Shown here in pieces: positions 1 to 5,954 of a stretch of DNA of 6,142 nt. Below the pieces are notes generated by a model. The model was given only the letters and a program-made list of their open reading frames with translations. It was not told the origin of the DNA and ran no database searches. How positions within the stretch are numbered: the stretch's first letter is position 1; each line of letters begins with the position of its first letter. Source of the DNA: Arenicella sp. (GTDB taxonomy: Bacteria; Pseudomonadota; Gammaproteobacteria; Arenicellales; Arenicellaceae); the NCBI GenBank assembly GCA_018677115.1, contig JAHHOC010000283.1:1-6142 (forward strand), in the 5' to 3' direction. Made by a program: the position numbers and the translations under genes.

Positions 1-2
1 AG

Positions 3-596
3 GAGTTTCGCACCAATCGTTTGCGCAATGCTTCCATCGCCTTTGTCCTCGCCATTGGCCTTGTGTTGTTCAGCGACCTGCCGTTGGCGCTGGCCTTAAT
101 GGTCGGCGCGGTCGGCATGGTAGTGGGTAAGGTGCTGGATATTGAAGAGGCGTACCGGGCAGTGAGCTGGCAGACCGTATTTCTGCTTGCCTGCCTGATT
201 CCACTCGGTCTGGCCATGGAGCAGTCCGGTGCAGCAGCGTGGATAGCTGCACATGCGGTAACGCTGATGGACGGGTTGCCGGTATGGGTTATCCATTTGT
301 TGTTGGCCATAATTGCCACCGTGTTCAGTCTGGTGATGTCTAACGTGGGCGCGACCGTGTTATTGGTACCGCTGGCAATCCAGATTGCCCTCGCAGTGGG
401 CGCCGACCCGGCTATTTTTGCGCTGACTGTGGCACTATCCACATCAAATTCATTTCTTATCCCTACTCATCAGGTGAATGCACTGATAATGGGGCCTGCG
501 GCATACACGGTCAGGGATTTTATGCGCGCGGGTGTTGGTATGACCATTCTGTTCCTGGTGGTCATGTTGCTGATGTTAAATATTTTCTATATGTAG
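3..596 (+). CDS. SLC13/DASS-family permease, C-terminal part (5' end outside window)
   Basis: Inner-membrane transporter fragment of 197 residues. The reading frame is already open at the window edge (E-F-R-T-N-R-L-R-N), so the true start lies upstream; a TTG at 21 is not a credible start. Hydrophobic segments follow each other through the whole fragment, consistent with about five to seven C-terminal membrane helices. Two family signatures are visible: a SNVGAT motif (339-356), which matches the Ser-Asn-X-X-Thr type of substrate/sodium site in divalent anion:sodium symporters, and a later TSNSFLIPTHQVN stretch (441-479), the usual place of the second such site, followed by a MGP-x-AY...DF-R-G ending common in prokaryotic SLC13-like permeases. 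Known members carry dicarboxylates, citrate, sulfate or other anions; the substrate cannot be told here, and the usual cytoplasmic TrkA-C insert, if present, would lie upstream. A TAG stop ends it 11 bases before the lipoprotein gene, so co-transcription is possible. Confidence 0.85.
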   Translation, partial: EFRTNRLRNASIAFVLAIGLVLFSDLPLALALMVGAVGMVVGKVLDIEEAYRAVSWQTVFLLACLIPLGLAMEQSGAAAWIAAHAVTLMDGLPVWVIHLLLAIIATVFSLVMSNVGATVLLVPLAIQIALAVGADPAIFALTVALSTSNSFLIPTHQVNALIMGPAAYTVRDFMRAGVGMTILFLVVMLLMLNIFYM

Positions 597-607
597 GGTG
601 TTAGCTT

Positions 608-1075
608 ATGTGCCGATTTAAGGCCTTCAGTGTTATCGTCATTATTGCGCTTGTTTCCGCCTGCGGAAGCGGCGGCAGTTCCTCCGGAGCCGGTGTTGAG
701 CCGACTCAGCCTGGTCAGAACATTCCACAGAATTTCATTGGTGTGTATCAGGGCCAGGTAAACCTCAGATTGGAGGCCATCGGCCTGTCGGAAACTGATT
801 CGTTTCCGATCACGATCACCGTGTTTGCCGACGGCACAGTTCGGTTTGACGGCGATGATCCGGATGAATCATTTACTGTAGGCCTGACCAATGCTGGCGA
901 TTTTGCCGGCAATCTGAGCATCAGCGAGGACGAGTGCAGCGGGCAACTGGCAGTCACCGGGCAGGTTGATGGCAGCACTGCCAGTGGCGTAGTTGAGGGA
1001 GAAGGGGAGTGCCGGATACAAGGCCTGGATTTGGACGTTGAGCTGAGCGGAGATTTTAACGCGACAAAAGGCTAG
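608..1075 (+). CDS. small putative lipoprotein of unknown function
   Basis: 155-residue protein that I do not recognise. The N-terminus is a clear type II signal peptide: a short Arg/Lys region, a hydrophobic run (residues 8-16) and a lipobox L-V-S-A-C, with Cys19 as the lipidated residue after cleavage. Gly20-Ser21 at the following positions do not suggest the inner-membrane retention signal (Asp), so outer-membrane sorting is likely. A flexible Gly/Ser/Pro linker (20-40) leads to a single domain of about 115 residues, rich in alternating hydrophobic/polar residues, Gly, Asp and Glu. This suggests an all-beta fold beginning with a G-x-Y-x-G motif. Two cysteines (110 and 135) could form a disulfide in the periplasm. 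The ATG at 608 is preceded by an AGGGTG-like ribosome site. It follows the permease by 11 bases on the same strand and may be co-transcribed, but a functional link is not shown. Confidence 0.75.
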   Translation: MCRFKAFSVIVIIALVSACGSGGSSSGAGVEPTQPGQNIPQNFIGVYQGQVNLRLEAIGLSETDSFPITITVFADGTVRFDGDDPDESFTVGLTNAGDFAGNLSISEDECSGQLAVTGQVDGSTASGVVEGEGECRIQGLDLDVELSGDFNATKG

Positions 1076-1098
1076 GTACAGGCCTGATGGCGCTTGCG

Positions 1099-2232
1099 TC
1101 AGCCAATCGCGATCAGTGCATCCAGTTCCTGTTTTAGTTTCCCCAGAATTTCGTCATAGCCATAGGCGCCCAGCTTTTCACCGCGGCGTTTCAAATTCAC
1201 CTGCTTTGGCCCGCACCACAGGCCTAAATCAGCATCGTCGGTCTCACCGGGGCCATTAACCCGGCACCCCATCACTGCAATGGTCAGGTTGTGCTCCTCG
1301 GCGTATCCGGTCATTTCCTTGACATCCTGGGCCAGCTCGATAAAGGCCTCATTTTCCACCCGGGAACAGCTCGGGCAACTGATGATATTTAATTTATCAG
1401 GATCGAAAGCTACCACGCTGCGAACTCGGCCGGCATATATATCGGCGATTATTTCGTGCCCTGCGTCGACTTCATCGGCTTTTATTTTGTTGGGCAGTGT
1501 CAGTGAAACGCGAACCGTATCACCGATTCCCCTGCTGATTAATTGCTCAAAGGCAATGCGCGTCTTGATCACACCCATCGGCGGCATGCCCGCTTCGGTA
1601 ACACCCAGATGCAGTGGCACATCGGGTCTCTGGTCAGCAAAGCGGATGTTGGCAGTAATGACTTTCTGTGGGTCTGAATCCTTTAGCGACACACAGTATT
1701 GTGTGAAACCAATGGAGTCGAGGTAGGCACAGTGTTCCAGTGCGCTGTCCAGCATCGGTGATACTGAATCGCGAGGGTCGTATTGCGCCAGTTTGTCGGG
1801 ATCGACAGAGCCACAATTGACACCTACACGCATTGCACAGTTGTGTTGCCCAGCGAGGTCTGCAAGGTAGCTTACTTTCTGCTGCCAGGTTTTTTTCTTT
1901 TCATGATGAAAAAGGTGGCCCGGGTTGTAACGGATCTTGTCCACATGGGGGGCGACCAATGCCGCCATACGATAGTTTTCCTGCAGATCCACCGATAGAT
2001 TTGCGTCGGTGGCTTTGCGGATTTCAATCAGCGCGGCAGCATCTTTCTTATTATCGACTGCAATCCGCACCACGCCTGCGTTACGCTGCTGCAGGGCATT
2101 GGTCTGCGCAATTGTGGCATCAATGTCCTGAGTCCTTGTAGCGCACATGCTCTGTACCACAATCGGTTGCTCGTTGCCGATGCTGGTATTGCCGATGAAT
2201 ACTTCGCGGGTGTTGTTGCGGCTTATCTTCAC
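1099..2232 (-). CDS. ispG: 4-hydroxy-3-methylbut-2-enyl diphosphate synthase (IspG/GcpE), planctomycete-like variant
   Basis: Cytoplasmic 4Fe-4S enzyme of the MEP isoprenoid pathway, converting 2-C-methyl-D-erythritol 2,4-cyclodiphosphate to HMBPP. With the GTG at 2232 the protein has 377 residues, close to the two-domain bacterial form (E. coli 372). The TIM-barrel domain carries PIVVQSM near its start. The C-terminal iron-sulfur domain has CPSCSR (Cys286, Cys289) and [10 protein letters not shown] (Cys323, Glu330), matching the three cysteine ligands and conserved glutamate of the family. Several motifs differ from the E. coli type: SVDLQENYR for the usual [17 protein letters not shown] for RINPGNIG, NCGSVDP for [16 protein letters not shown] for KVSVKASD, and VSLTLPN for VSLAADP. 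From memory these match planctomycete IspG. The frame stays open to an ATG at 2373, but the extra 47 residues overlap ypjD and look unlike IspG, so GTG 2232 is preferred. It lies 59 bases behind ypjD, probably in one transcript. Product certain; start likely. Confidence 0.95.
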   Translation of the reverse strand: MKISRNNTREVFIGNTSIGNEQPIVVQSMCATRTQDIDATIAQTNALQQRNAGVVRIAVDNKKDAAALIEIRKATDANLSVDLQENYRMAALVAPHVDKIRYNPGHLFHHEKKKTWQQKVSYLADLAGQHNCAMRVGVNCGSVDPDKLAQYDPRDSVSPMLDSALEHCAYLDSIGFTQYCVSLKDSDPQKVITANIRFADQRPDVPLHLGVTEAGMPPMGVIKTRIAFEQLISRGIGDTVRVSLTLPNKIKADEVDAGHEIIADIYAGRVRSVVAFDPDKLNIISCPSCSRVENEAFIELAQDVKEMTGYAEEHNLTIAVMGCRVNGPGETDDADLGLWCGPKQVNLKRRGEKLGAYGYDEILGKLKQELDALIAIG

Positions 2233-2291
2233 GATCTGAATAAAATGCGGCCCCGGAGGGTCTGGAATGCAGCAGTATTCTACTCCACTGG

Positions 2292-3113
2292 CTACTGCAT
2301 GTTGAGGCTCTCGCTGACTATTTTTGTGCCAAAATAACCGAGCAGGATCAGCAAATAACCGCATACGGTCCAAACCGCCGCCTGCGTGCCGCGTAATCCA
2401 CTGCTGAACCGTCTGTAAAGCAGCAGGGCAAATACTGCCCAGCCCATCAAAGCCAGCACCGTGTGGTGCTCAAATGTAAAAGGCTGGCCATAAATCTGCT
2501 GGCTGAAAATCAGCCCGCTCAACAGCGTTACAGTCAACAGCAGGAAGCCCGCCGCTATCAACCGGAACAATAATTTTTCCATGGTTTGTAGCGGTGGCAA
2601 GGCCATTAACAGGGCCGGATTAGTGCGTTTCTTGATCTGTCTTTCCTGATAAACAAACAGCAGCGCCTGGATGGCGGCAATGGTGAGTAGCGAGTAGGCG
2701 ACGATAGACACCAGTATGTGAGCATTCATAGCCGTGCTGTGGTTGATTGATGTTATTGGTTCGCTGTTCCAGATATGGGCAAAACCAAGGCTTGCAGCAC
2801 CGAGTGGGAACACCAGTATGCCAAGCCGCATAACCGGCATAAACAGGCAGCAGAGCAGGAAGATACCGGTGACTATCGCGCTGACCAGCACAAGCATTCC
2901 ACTGACGCTGAAATCAACCCCGCTGACGGCGCGAAATGTTGCGACACAGATAAATAAATGCACCGCAAAAGCGAAAATTGCCGGCAAAAAGGAGCGCAGC
3001 GTGGCATCGATGTCATCTTCACTGTCGATATGGGTCTGTAGCCGACGCACAATCATAAAACTGGAGGCGAAATAGGCGATGAATGCGACTAATGTCAGGA
3101 GAGCAATGGACAT
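2292..3113 (-). CDS. ypjD: CcsA/YpjD-family inner-membrane protein (cytochrome c assembly-like)
   Basis: 273-residue polytopic protein with about eight membrane helices (roughly residues 2-22, 42-60, 70-88, 93-112, 130-153, 183-204, 217-233, 243-264). It belongs to the CcsA/CcmF/YpjD group, whose better-studied members handle haem in cytochrome c maturation. Conserved features are His132 in the [10 protein letters not shown] helix, the Q-E-R-Q-I-K-K loop after it, the [12 protein letters not shown] segment, the [10 protein letters not shown] motif (His216, His217) and the closing G-Y-F-G-T-K-I-V helix. The family's assembly factors use such membrane histidines for haem. The length matches E. 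coli YpjD (about 263), which also sits divergently next to ffh, so synteny supports the name. The exact function of YpjD itself is not settled. ATG at 3113 is the start; no strong Shine-Dalgarno sequence precedes it. ispG follows after 59 bases on the same strand. Confidence 0.9.
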   Translation of the reverse strand: MSIALLTLVAFIAYFASSFMIVRRLQTHIDSEDDIDATLRSFLPAIFAFAVHLFICVATFRAVSGVDFSVSGMLVLVSAIVTGIFLLCCLFMPVMRLGILVFPLGAASLGFAHIWNSEPITSINHSTAMNAHILVSIVAYSLLTIAAIQALLFVYQERQIKKRTNPALLMALPPLQTMEKLLFRLIAAGFLLLTVTLLSGLIFSQQIYGQPFTFEHHTVLALMGWAVFALLLYRRFSSGLRGTQAAVWTVCGYLLILLGYFGTKIVSESLNMQ

Positions 3114-3142
3114 ATAAAACGGCAGCTGATCTTGGGTGCGGT

Positions 3143-3170
3143 TTGCCTACGAAGCGAGTAGAATATCATA
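3143..3170. promoter_or_regulatory. candidate divergent promoter core between ypjD and ffh
   Basis: The 90-base spacer between the two divergent starts has the nine-base sequence ATATCATAT (3163-3171), symmetric around one central C. Read on the plus strand it gives TATCAT (3164-3169), five of six matches to a -10 box, with a weak -35-like TTGCCT at 3143-3148 (spacer 15). Read on the minus strand it gives TATGAT (3170-3165), also five of six, but no -35 is visible at the right distance. Transcription would start about 27 bases before ffh and about 45 bases before ypjD. The call rests on consensus matching by eye only. Confidence 0.35.
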
Positions 3171-3203
3171 TCCCAAAGCAACCCGGATCACGCACGGACT
3201 ATT

Positions 3204-4604
3204 ATGTTTGAACAACTCGGTGACCGCCTGCAAGGCACCTTTAAAAAACTTCGCGGCCAGGCCCGGTTGACCGAGGATAATATCGCTGACGCTATGCGCG
3301 AAGTGCGCATTGCCCTGCTGGAAGCGGATGTGTCTCTGCCGGTGGTGAAATCATTTGTCGCCAGGGTTAAAGAAAAGGCCCTGGGTACTGATGTGTCCAA
3401 GAGTCTGAACCCTGGGCAGATGGTGATCAAGCTGGTGCAGGATGAGTTGGTGCAACTTATGGGGGCAGCCAATGATGCTTTGAACCTGGCACAGACACCA
3501 CCCGCGGTAATCCTGGTTGCTGGATTGCAGGGCGCCGGCAAAACCACCACCGTAGCCAAACTGGCCAATTTATTAAAACAGCGCGAACGAAAACGGGTGA
3601 TGGTAAGCAGTGCGGATATTCATCGCCCGGCGGCGATTGAGCAGCTGCGCACGCTGGCTGAATCGATTGACGTCGCGTGGTGCCCGAGCAGCGCCGATCA
3701 GAACCCGGTGACGATTGTCGAAAATGCGTTGACCCAGGCCAGGAACGCAGTGATGGATGTGTTGATTATCGATACCGCCGGCCGATTGCATGTTGATGGA
3801 GAGATGATGGCGGAAATACAAAGGGTGCATGCCGCCGCCAAGCCCATAGAAACTTTGTTCGTGGTCGATAGCATGACCGGCCAGGATGCGGTCAACAGCG
3901 CCCGGGCATTTGATGAAGCGCTTCCCCTCACCGGCATAATCCTGACTAAAACCGATGGCGACGCACGCGGCGGCGCGGCATTGTCGATAAGGGAGGTCAC
4001 TGGCAAGCCGATCAAGTATCTCGGCACCGGTGAGAAAATTGATGGCATTGAAGCCTTTCACCCGGAGCGGATAGCATCGCGGATTCTGGGGATGGGCGAT
4101 GTGATGACGCTGATTGAGGAAGCCGAGCAAAAGGTTGATAAAACCAAGGCAGAGAAGCTGGTTAAAAAACTCAAGAAAGGCAAGGGCTTTGACCTCGAAG
4201 ACTATCGTGATCAGGTAATGCAGATGAACAGCATGGGCGGTATAGAAAGCTTGATGGGCAAGTTACCCGGCATGGGAAATTTGAACCTGCCCAGCGGTGC
4301 CATGGGTGGCATGATGGGTGATATGAACAAGAGTGTGGCTATCATCAATTCAATGACCGCCAAAGAGAGGCAGTTTCCGGCATTGATCAAGGGTGGCCGC
4401 AAAAAGCGTATTGCCGCCGGCTCGGGCACGCAAATTCAGGATGTAAATAAAACCCTGAAGCAGTTTACCCAGATGCAGAAAATGATGAAGAAGATGGGTG
4501 GCAAAGGTAAATTAGCGAACAAAATGATGGGCGCTATGGGGGGCATGCCCGGCGGCGGCAAATTTCCACCGGGTGGAATGGGCGGTGGCGGGATGCCGTT
4601 TTAA
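3204..4604 (+). CDS. ffh: signal recognition particle GTPase Ffh (SRP54)
   Basis: 466-residue SRP GTPase, slightly longer than E. coli Ffh (453). With 4.5S RNA it binds signal sequences of nascent inner-membrane proteins at the ribosome and docks with FtsY at the membrane. The N domain opens the protein (M-F-E-Q-L-G-D-R-L, then A-L-L-E-A-D-V-S-L-P-V-V). The G domain carries the P-loop GLQGAGKT (107-114), DTAGR (190-194), TKTD (248-251) followed by GDARGG, and the closing GTGEK (274-278). The methionine-rich M domain follows: MGKLPGMG (351-358), INSMTAKER, and the RNA-binding GGRKKRIAAGSG (397-408) with DVN (413-415). The last 35 residues are a Gly/Met/Pro tail. Every key GTPase motif is intact. 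The ATG at 3204 aligns with the usual family start; only a weak ribosome site precedes it. Its stop codon overlaps that of the antisense DoxX-like gene. Confidence 0.98.
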   Translation: MFEQLGDRLQGTFKKLRGQARLTEDNIADAMREVRIALLEADVSLPVVKSFVARVKEKALGTDVSKSLNPGQMVIKLVQDELVQLMGAANDALNLAQTPPAVILVAGLQGAGKTTTVAKLANLLKQRERKRVMVSSADIHRPAAIEQLRTLAESIDVAWCPSSADQNPVTIVENALTQARNAVMDVLIIDTAGRLHVDGEMMAEIQRVHAAAKPIETLFVVDSMTGQDAVNSARAFDEALPLTGIILTKTDGDARGGAALSIREVTGKPIKYLGTGEKIDGIEAFHPERIASRILGMGDVMTLIEEAEQKVDKTKAEKLVKKLKKGKGFDLEDYRDQVMQMNSMGGIESLMGKLPGMGNLNLPSGAMGGMMGDMNKSVAIINSMTAKERQFPALIKGGRKKRIAAGSGTQIQDVNKTLKQFTQMQKMMKKMGGKGKLANKMMGAMGGMPGGGKFPPGGMGGGGMPF

Positions 4605-5032
4605 CTGTCCTCCCGGGTCAGGTACAGAATCAACGCGCAGGCCACCCACACGCCGCAGGCCATAAAAAACAAAGCCCCACCGTCAGTATTGCCGGCGGCA
4701 TCGACTACCCGGTTCACACCCAGCGGGGTGAACAGGTGGAAAAATATGGCTCCTGAGATTACCAGCAATCCGAGCAATGCACCGATGCGCCGGGTAGCTG
4801 CAATGATGAGTAACACACTCGCGATCAACTCGGTAAAGCCAACCGCATAGCCACCTACTGACTCGAAAGCGGGTGCAATGAATCCCAAGCCAACGGTGGT
4901 CATCCACGCCGCAATGGTGGAAAAAATGATGTCAGTTTCTTCGGAACCGGTGAACTTGAAGAACAGCGATTGCACGAACACAAATATTACGTAGGCGATC
5001 AGTAAGTACAAAAAACCTTTCTTAGCGGTCAT
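4601..5032 (-). CDS. DoxX-like small inner-membrane protein
   Basis: 143-residue membrane protein with about four hydrophobic helices (roughly residues 7-26, 60-79, 83-101 and 118-138), the usual size and layout of DoxX/DoxX-like proteins. Typical elements are L-F-F-K-F-T-G-S-E-E-T after the first helix, a G-x-x-E-L-I-A-S-V-L-L segment in the second, and the F-H-L-F-T-P-L-G stretch ending the third helix. The family is broad; some members are quinol-oxidase subunits or redox-related, but most have no assigned role, and no specific function can be given. It is encoded antisense between ffh and rpsP, two genes that are often neighbours in the same direction. Its TAA stop (4603-4601) shares three bases with the ffh TAA (4602-4604). 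The ATG at 5032 is the first start, and GAG about ten bases upstream is a weak ribosome site. Confidence 0.75.
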   Translation of the reverse strand: MTAKKGFLYLLIAYVIFVFVQSLFFKFTGSEETDIIFSTIAAWMTTVGLGFIAPAFESVGGYAVGFTELIASVLLIIAATRRIGALLGLLVISGAIFFHLFTPLGVNRVVDAAGNTDGGALFFMACGVWVACALILYLTREDS

Positions 5033-5231
5033 GGGGGATTTCTCGATTCTATTTATTCTGGTAAATCAGCACCTTAAAGGGTACCTCAGGGGATTATTGT
5101 TTGCTCTATATTTCTATTTAAATTCAAAAACTTAACAACGCTGGTGCACTTACAAACGCGAACCGTTGATATTTAGACCAGAAATTCGGGCAAATTGTTG
5201 CAAAATCCTTTTCTTTACAACGTTTAAGGGC

Positions 5232-5245
5232 TAAAATCGCGCGCC
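5232..5245 (+). promoter_or_regulatory. candidate rpsP -10 element with GC-rich discriminator
   Basis: TAAAAT at 5232-5237 matches five of six bases of the sigma-70 -10 box and is followed at once by CGCGCGCC (5238-5245). GC-rich discriminators of this kind are known from promoters of stable RNA and ribosomal protein genes that ppGpp/DksA inhibit. The -35 is poor: TTTTCT at 5209-5214 lies at a 17-base spacing, and the better TTTACA (5214-5219) is only 12 bases away, too close. Transcription would start near 5244, giving a leader of about 100 bases. Confidence 0.35.
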
Positions 5246-5303
5246 TTTACGGTATTCACTGGCTTAAATGATCATGTCAGCGAACCAAATCATATCAGAT
5301 ATC

Positions 5304-5322
5304 CGGTGAATCACATTCACTG
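5304..5322 (+). repeat. short inverted repeat / leader hairpin upstream of rpsP
   Basis: GTGAAT (5306-5311) and ATTCAC (5315-5320) are perfect complements around a three-base CAC loop. In RNA the stem extends to eight pairs by a G-U pair (5305/5321) and a C-G pair (5304/5322). It ends 23 bases before the rpsP start. It could be a leader structure or a dimeric-protein operator. No T-run follows, so it is not an intrinsic terminator. Confidence 0.4.
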
Positions 5323-5345
5323 AATAAAACAGAGTATTCATAGTT

Positions 5346-5918
5346 ATGGTAACAATTCGTTTAGCTCGCGGCGGCGCCAAGAAACGGCCCTTCTTCGGAA
5401 TTATGGTGGCCGACCAGCGACGTTCGCCACGCGGTCGTTTTATTGAGCGTGTCGGCTTTTTCAACCCGCGAGCTGTTGGCGGCGAAGAGCGCCTGCGTAT
5501 CGACACCGAGCGTGTTGATTACTGGATCAGCAAGGGCGCGCAGCCCTCTGACCGAGTCGCTTCATTGATTAAGCAATTCGCCAAGGGCCCCGAGGCCCAG
5601 GAGGCTGAGAAAGCCAAGCGCGAAGCCGCAATCGAAGCAAAAAAACAAGAGGCTGCCCAGGCTGAGGCTGCTAAGGTGGCTGAACAGGAGAAGTCTGAAG
5701 CTGAGGCAGCAAAAGCGGCCGAAGCTGAGCAGGCTGCTGCCGAAGAGTCGGCCTCCGAAGAGTCGGCCTCCGAGGAGTCGGCCTCAGCAGAATCAGCTAC
5801 AGATGAGGCAGCTACTGAAGACGCGGCGGCAGAACAAGATGCTGCTGATCAGGCAAAAGCAGAACAGCCGGTCGAAGAAGCAGTTGAAGCCGACCAGGGT
5901 GACAAAACCGCAGAGTAG
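5346..5918 (+). CDS. rpsP: 30S ribosomal protein S16 with a long acidic Ala/Glu C-terminal extension
   Basis: Residues 1-80 are a complete S16: [16 protein letters not shown] at the start, [12 protein letters not shown] (30-41), then a [25 protein letters not shown] segment (51-71) and S-L-I-K-Q-F. S16 binds 16S rRNA and is needed for 30S assembly. E. coli S16 has 82 residues; this protein has 190. Residues 81-190 consist mainly of Ala and Glu, with Lys, Gln, Ser and Asp, and lack Leu, Met, Cys, His, Asn and all aromatics. The first half (81-130) alternates charged and alanine residues, likely a long helix or coiled coil. The second half is strongly acidic with a five-residue repeat (EESAS). 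The frame is uninterrupted to a TAG, and rimM begins 36 bases later, so the extension appears to be truly translated. The ATG at 5346 aligns with the family start; the ribosome site is weak. It is the first gene of the rpsP-rimM operon. Confidence 0.97.
   Translation: MVTIRLARGGAKKRPFFGIMVADQRRSPRGRFIERVGFFNPRAVGGEERLRIDTERVDYWISKGAQPSDRVASLIKQFAKGPEAQEAEKAKREAAIEAKKQEAAQAEAAKVAEQEKSEAEAAKAAEAEQAAAEESASEESASEESASAESATDEAATEDAAAEQDAADQAKAEQPVEEAVEADQGDKTAE
5742..5786 (+). repeat. 15-bp tandem repeat in the rpsP extension (EESAS x3)
   Basis: Three head-to-tail copies of a 15-base unit: 5742-5756 and 5757-5771 are identical (GAAGAGTCGGCCTCC), and 5772-5786 differs at two third-codon positions while still coding for EESAS. 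The five-residue rhythm continues in decayed form as AESAT (5787-5801), DEAAT (5802-5816), EDAAA (5817-5831) and EQDAA. The unit is a multiple of three, so copy-number change keeps the frame. Confidence 0.9.
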
Positions 5919-5954
5919 TATTGCCAGCATGTGCATGATTGGGATTGAGCGCCA

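Larger units (their letters stand above)
5033..5345. other. A+T-rich intergenic region between the divergent doxX-like gene and rpsP
   Basis: 313 bases with no credible gene. The part from about 5090 to 5237 is clearly richer in A+T than the flanking genes, as expected for a promoter region serving the divergent starts. Within it I see a candidate rpsP -10 element and a short inverted repeat, listed separately. The octamer ATTCACTG occurs twice (5254-5261 and 5315-5322). No tRNA, small-RNA terminator (stem plus T-run) or mobile element is apparent. Confidence 0.6.

Noticed and set aside
1084..1102. Hairpin CTGATG...CGTCAG between the convergent lipoprotein gene and ispG, as a bidirectional terminator
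   Set aside because: The stem is only six pairs including one wobble, the loop overlaps the ispG stop region, and no clear T-run follows on either strand.
1280..2141. Plus-strand open frames (1280-1726, 1783-1998, 1833-2141)
   Set aside because: They lie wholly antisense to ispG, whose frame is confirmed by motifs, and their translations show no domain character.
2245..2262. CCCCGGAGGG and an adjacent T-rich run (minus strand) between ypjD and ispG as a terminator
   Set aside because: Only three stem pairs can form and the T-run is broken, so read-through into ispG is expected.
3573..4130. Minus-strand frame of 185 codons (and 3188-3568, 3698-4048)
   Set aside because: Antisense shadows of the ffh G domain; composition and sequence are not protein-like.
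5214..5237. TTTACA and TAAAAT as a complete -35/-10 promoter pair
   Set aside because: The spacer is only 12 bases, too short for sigma-70; only the -10 part is kept as a candidate.
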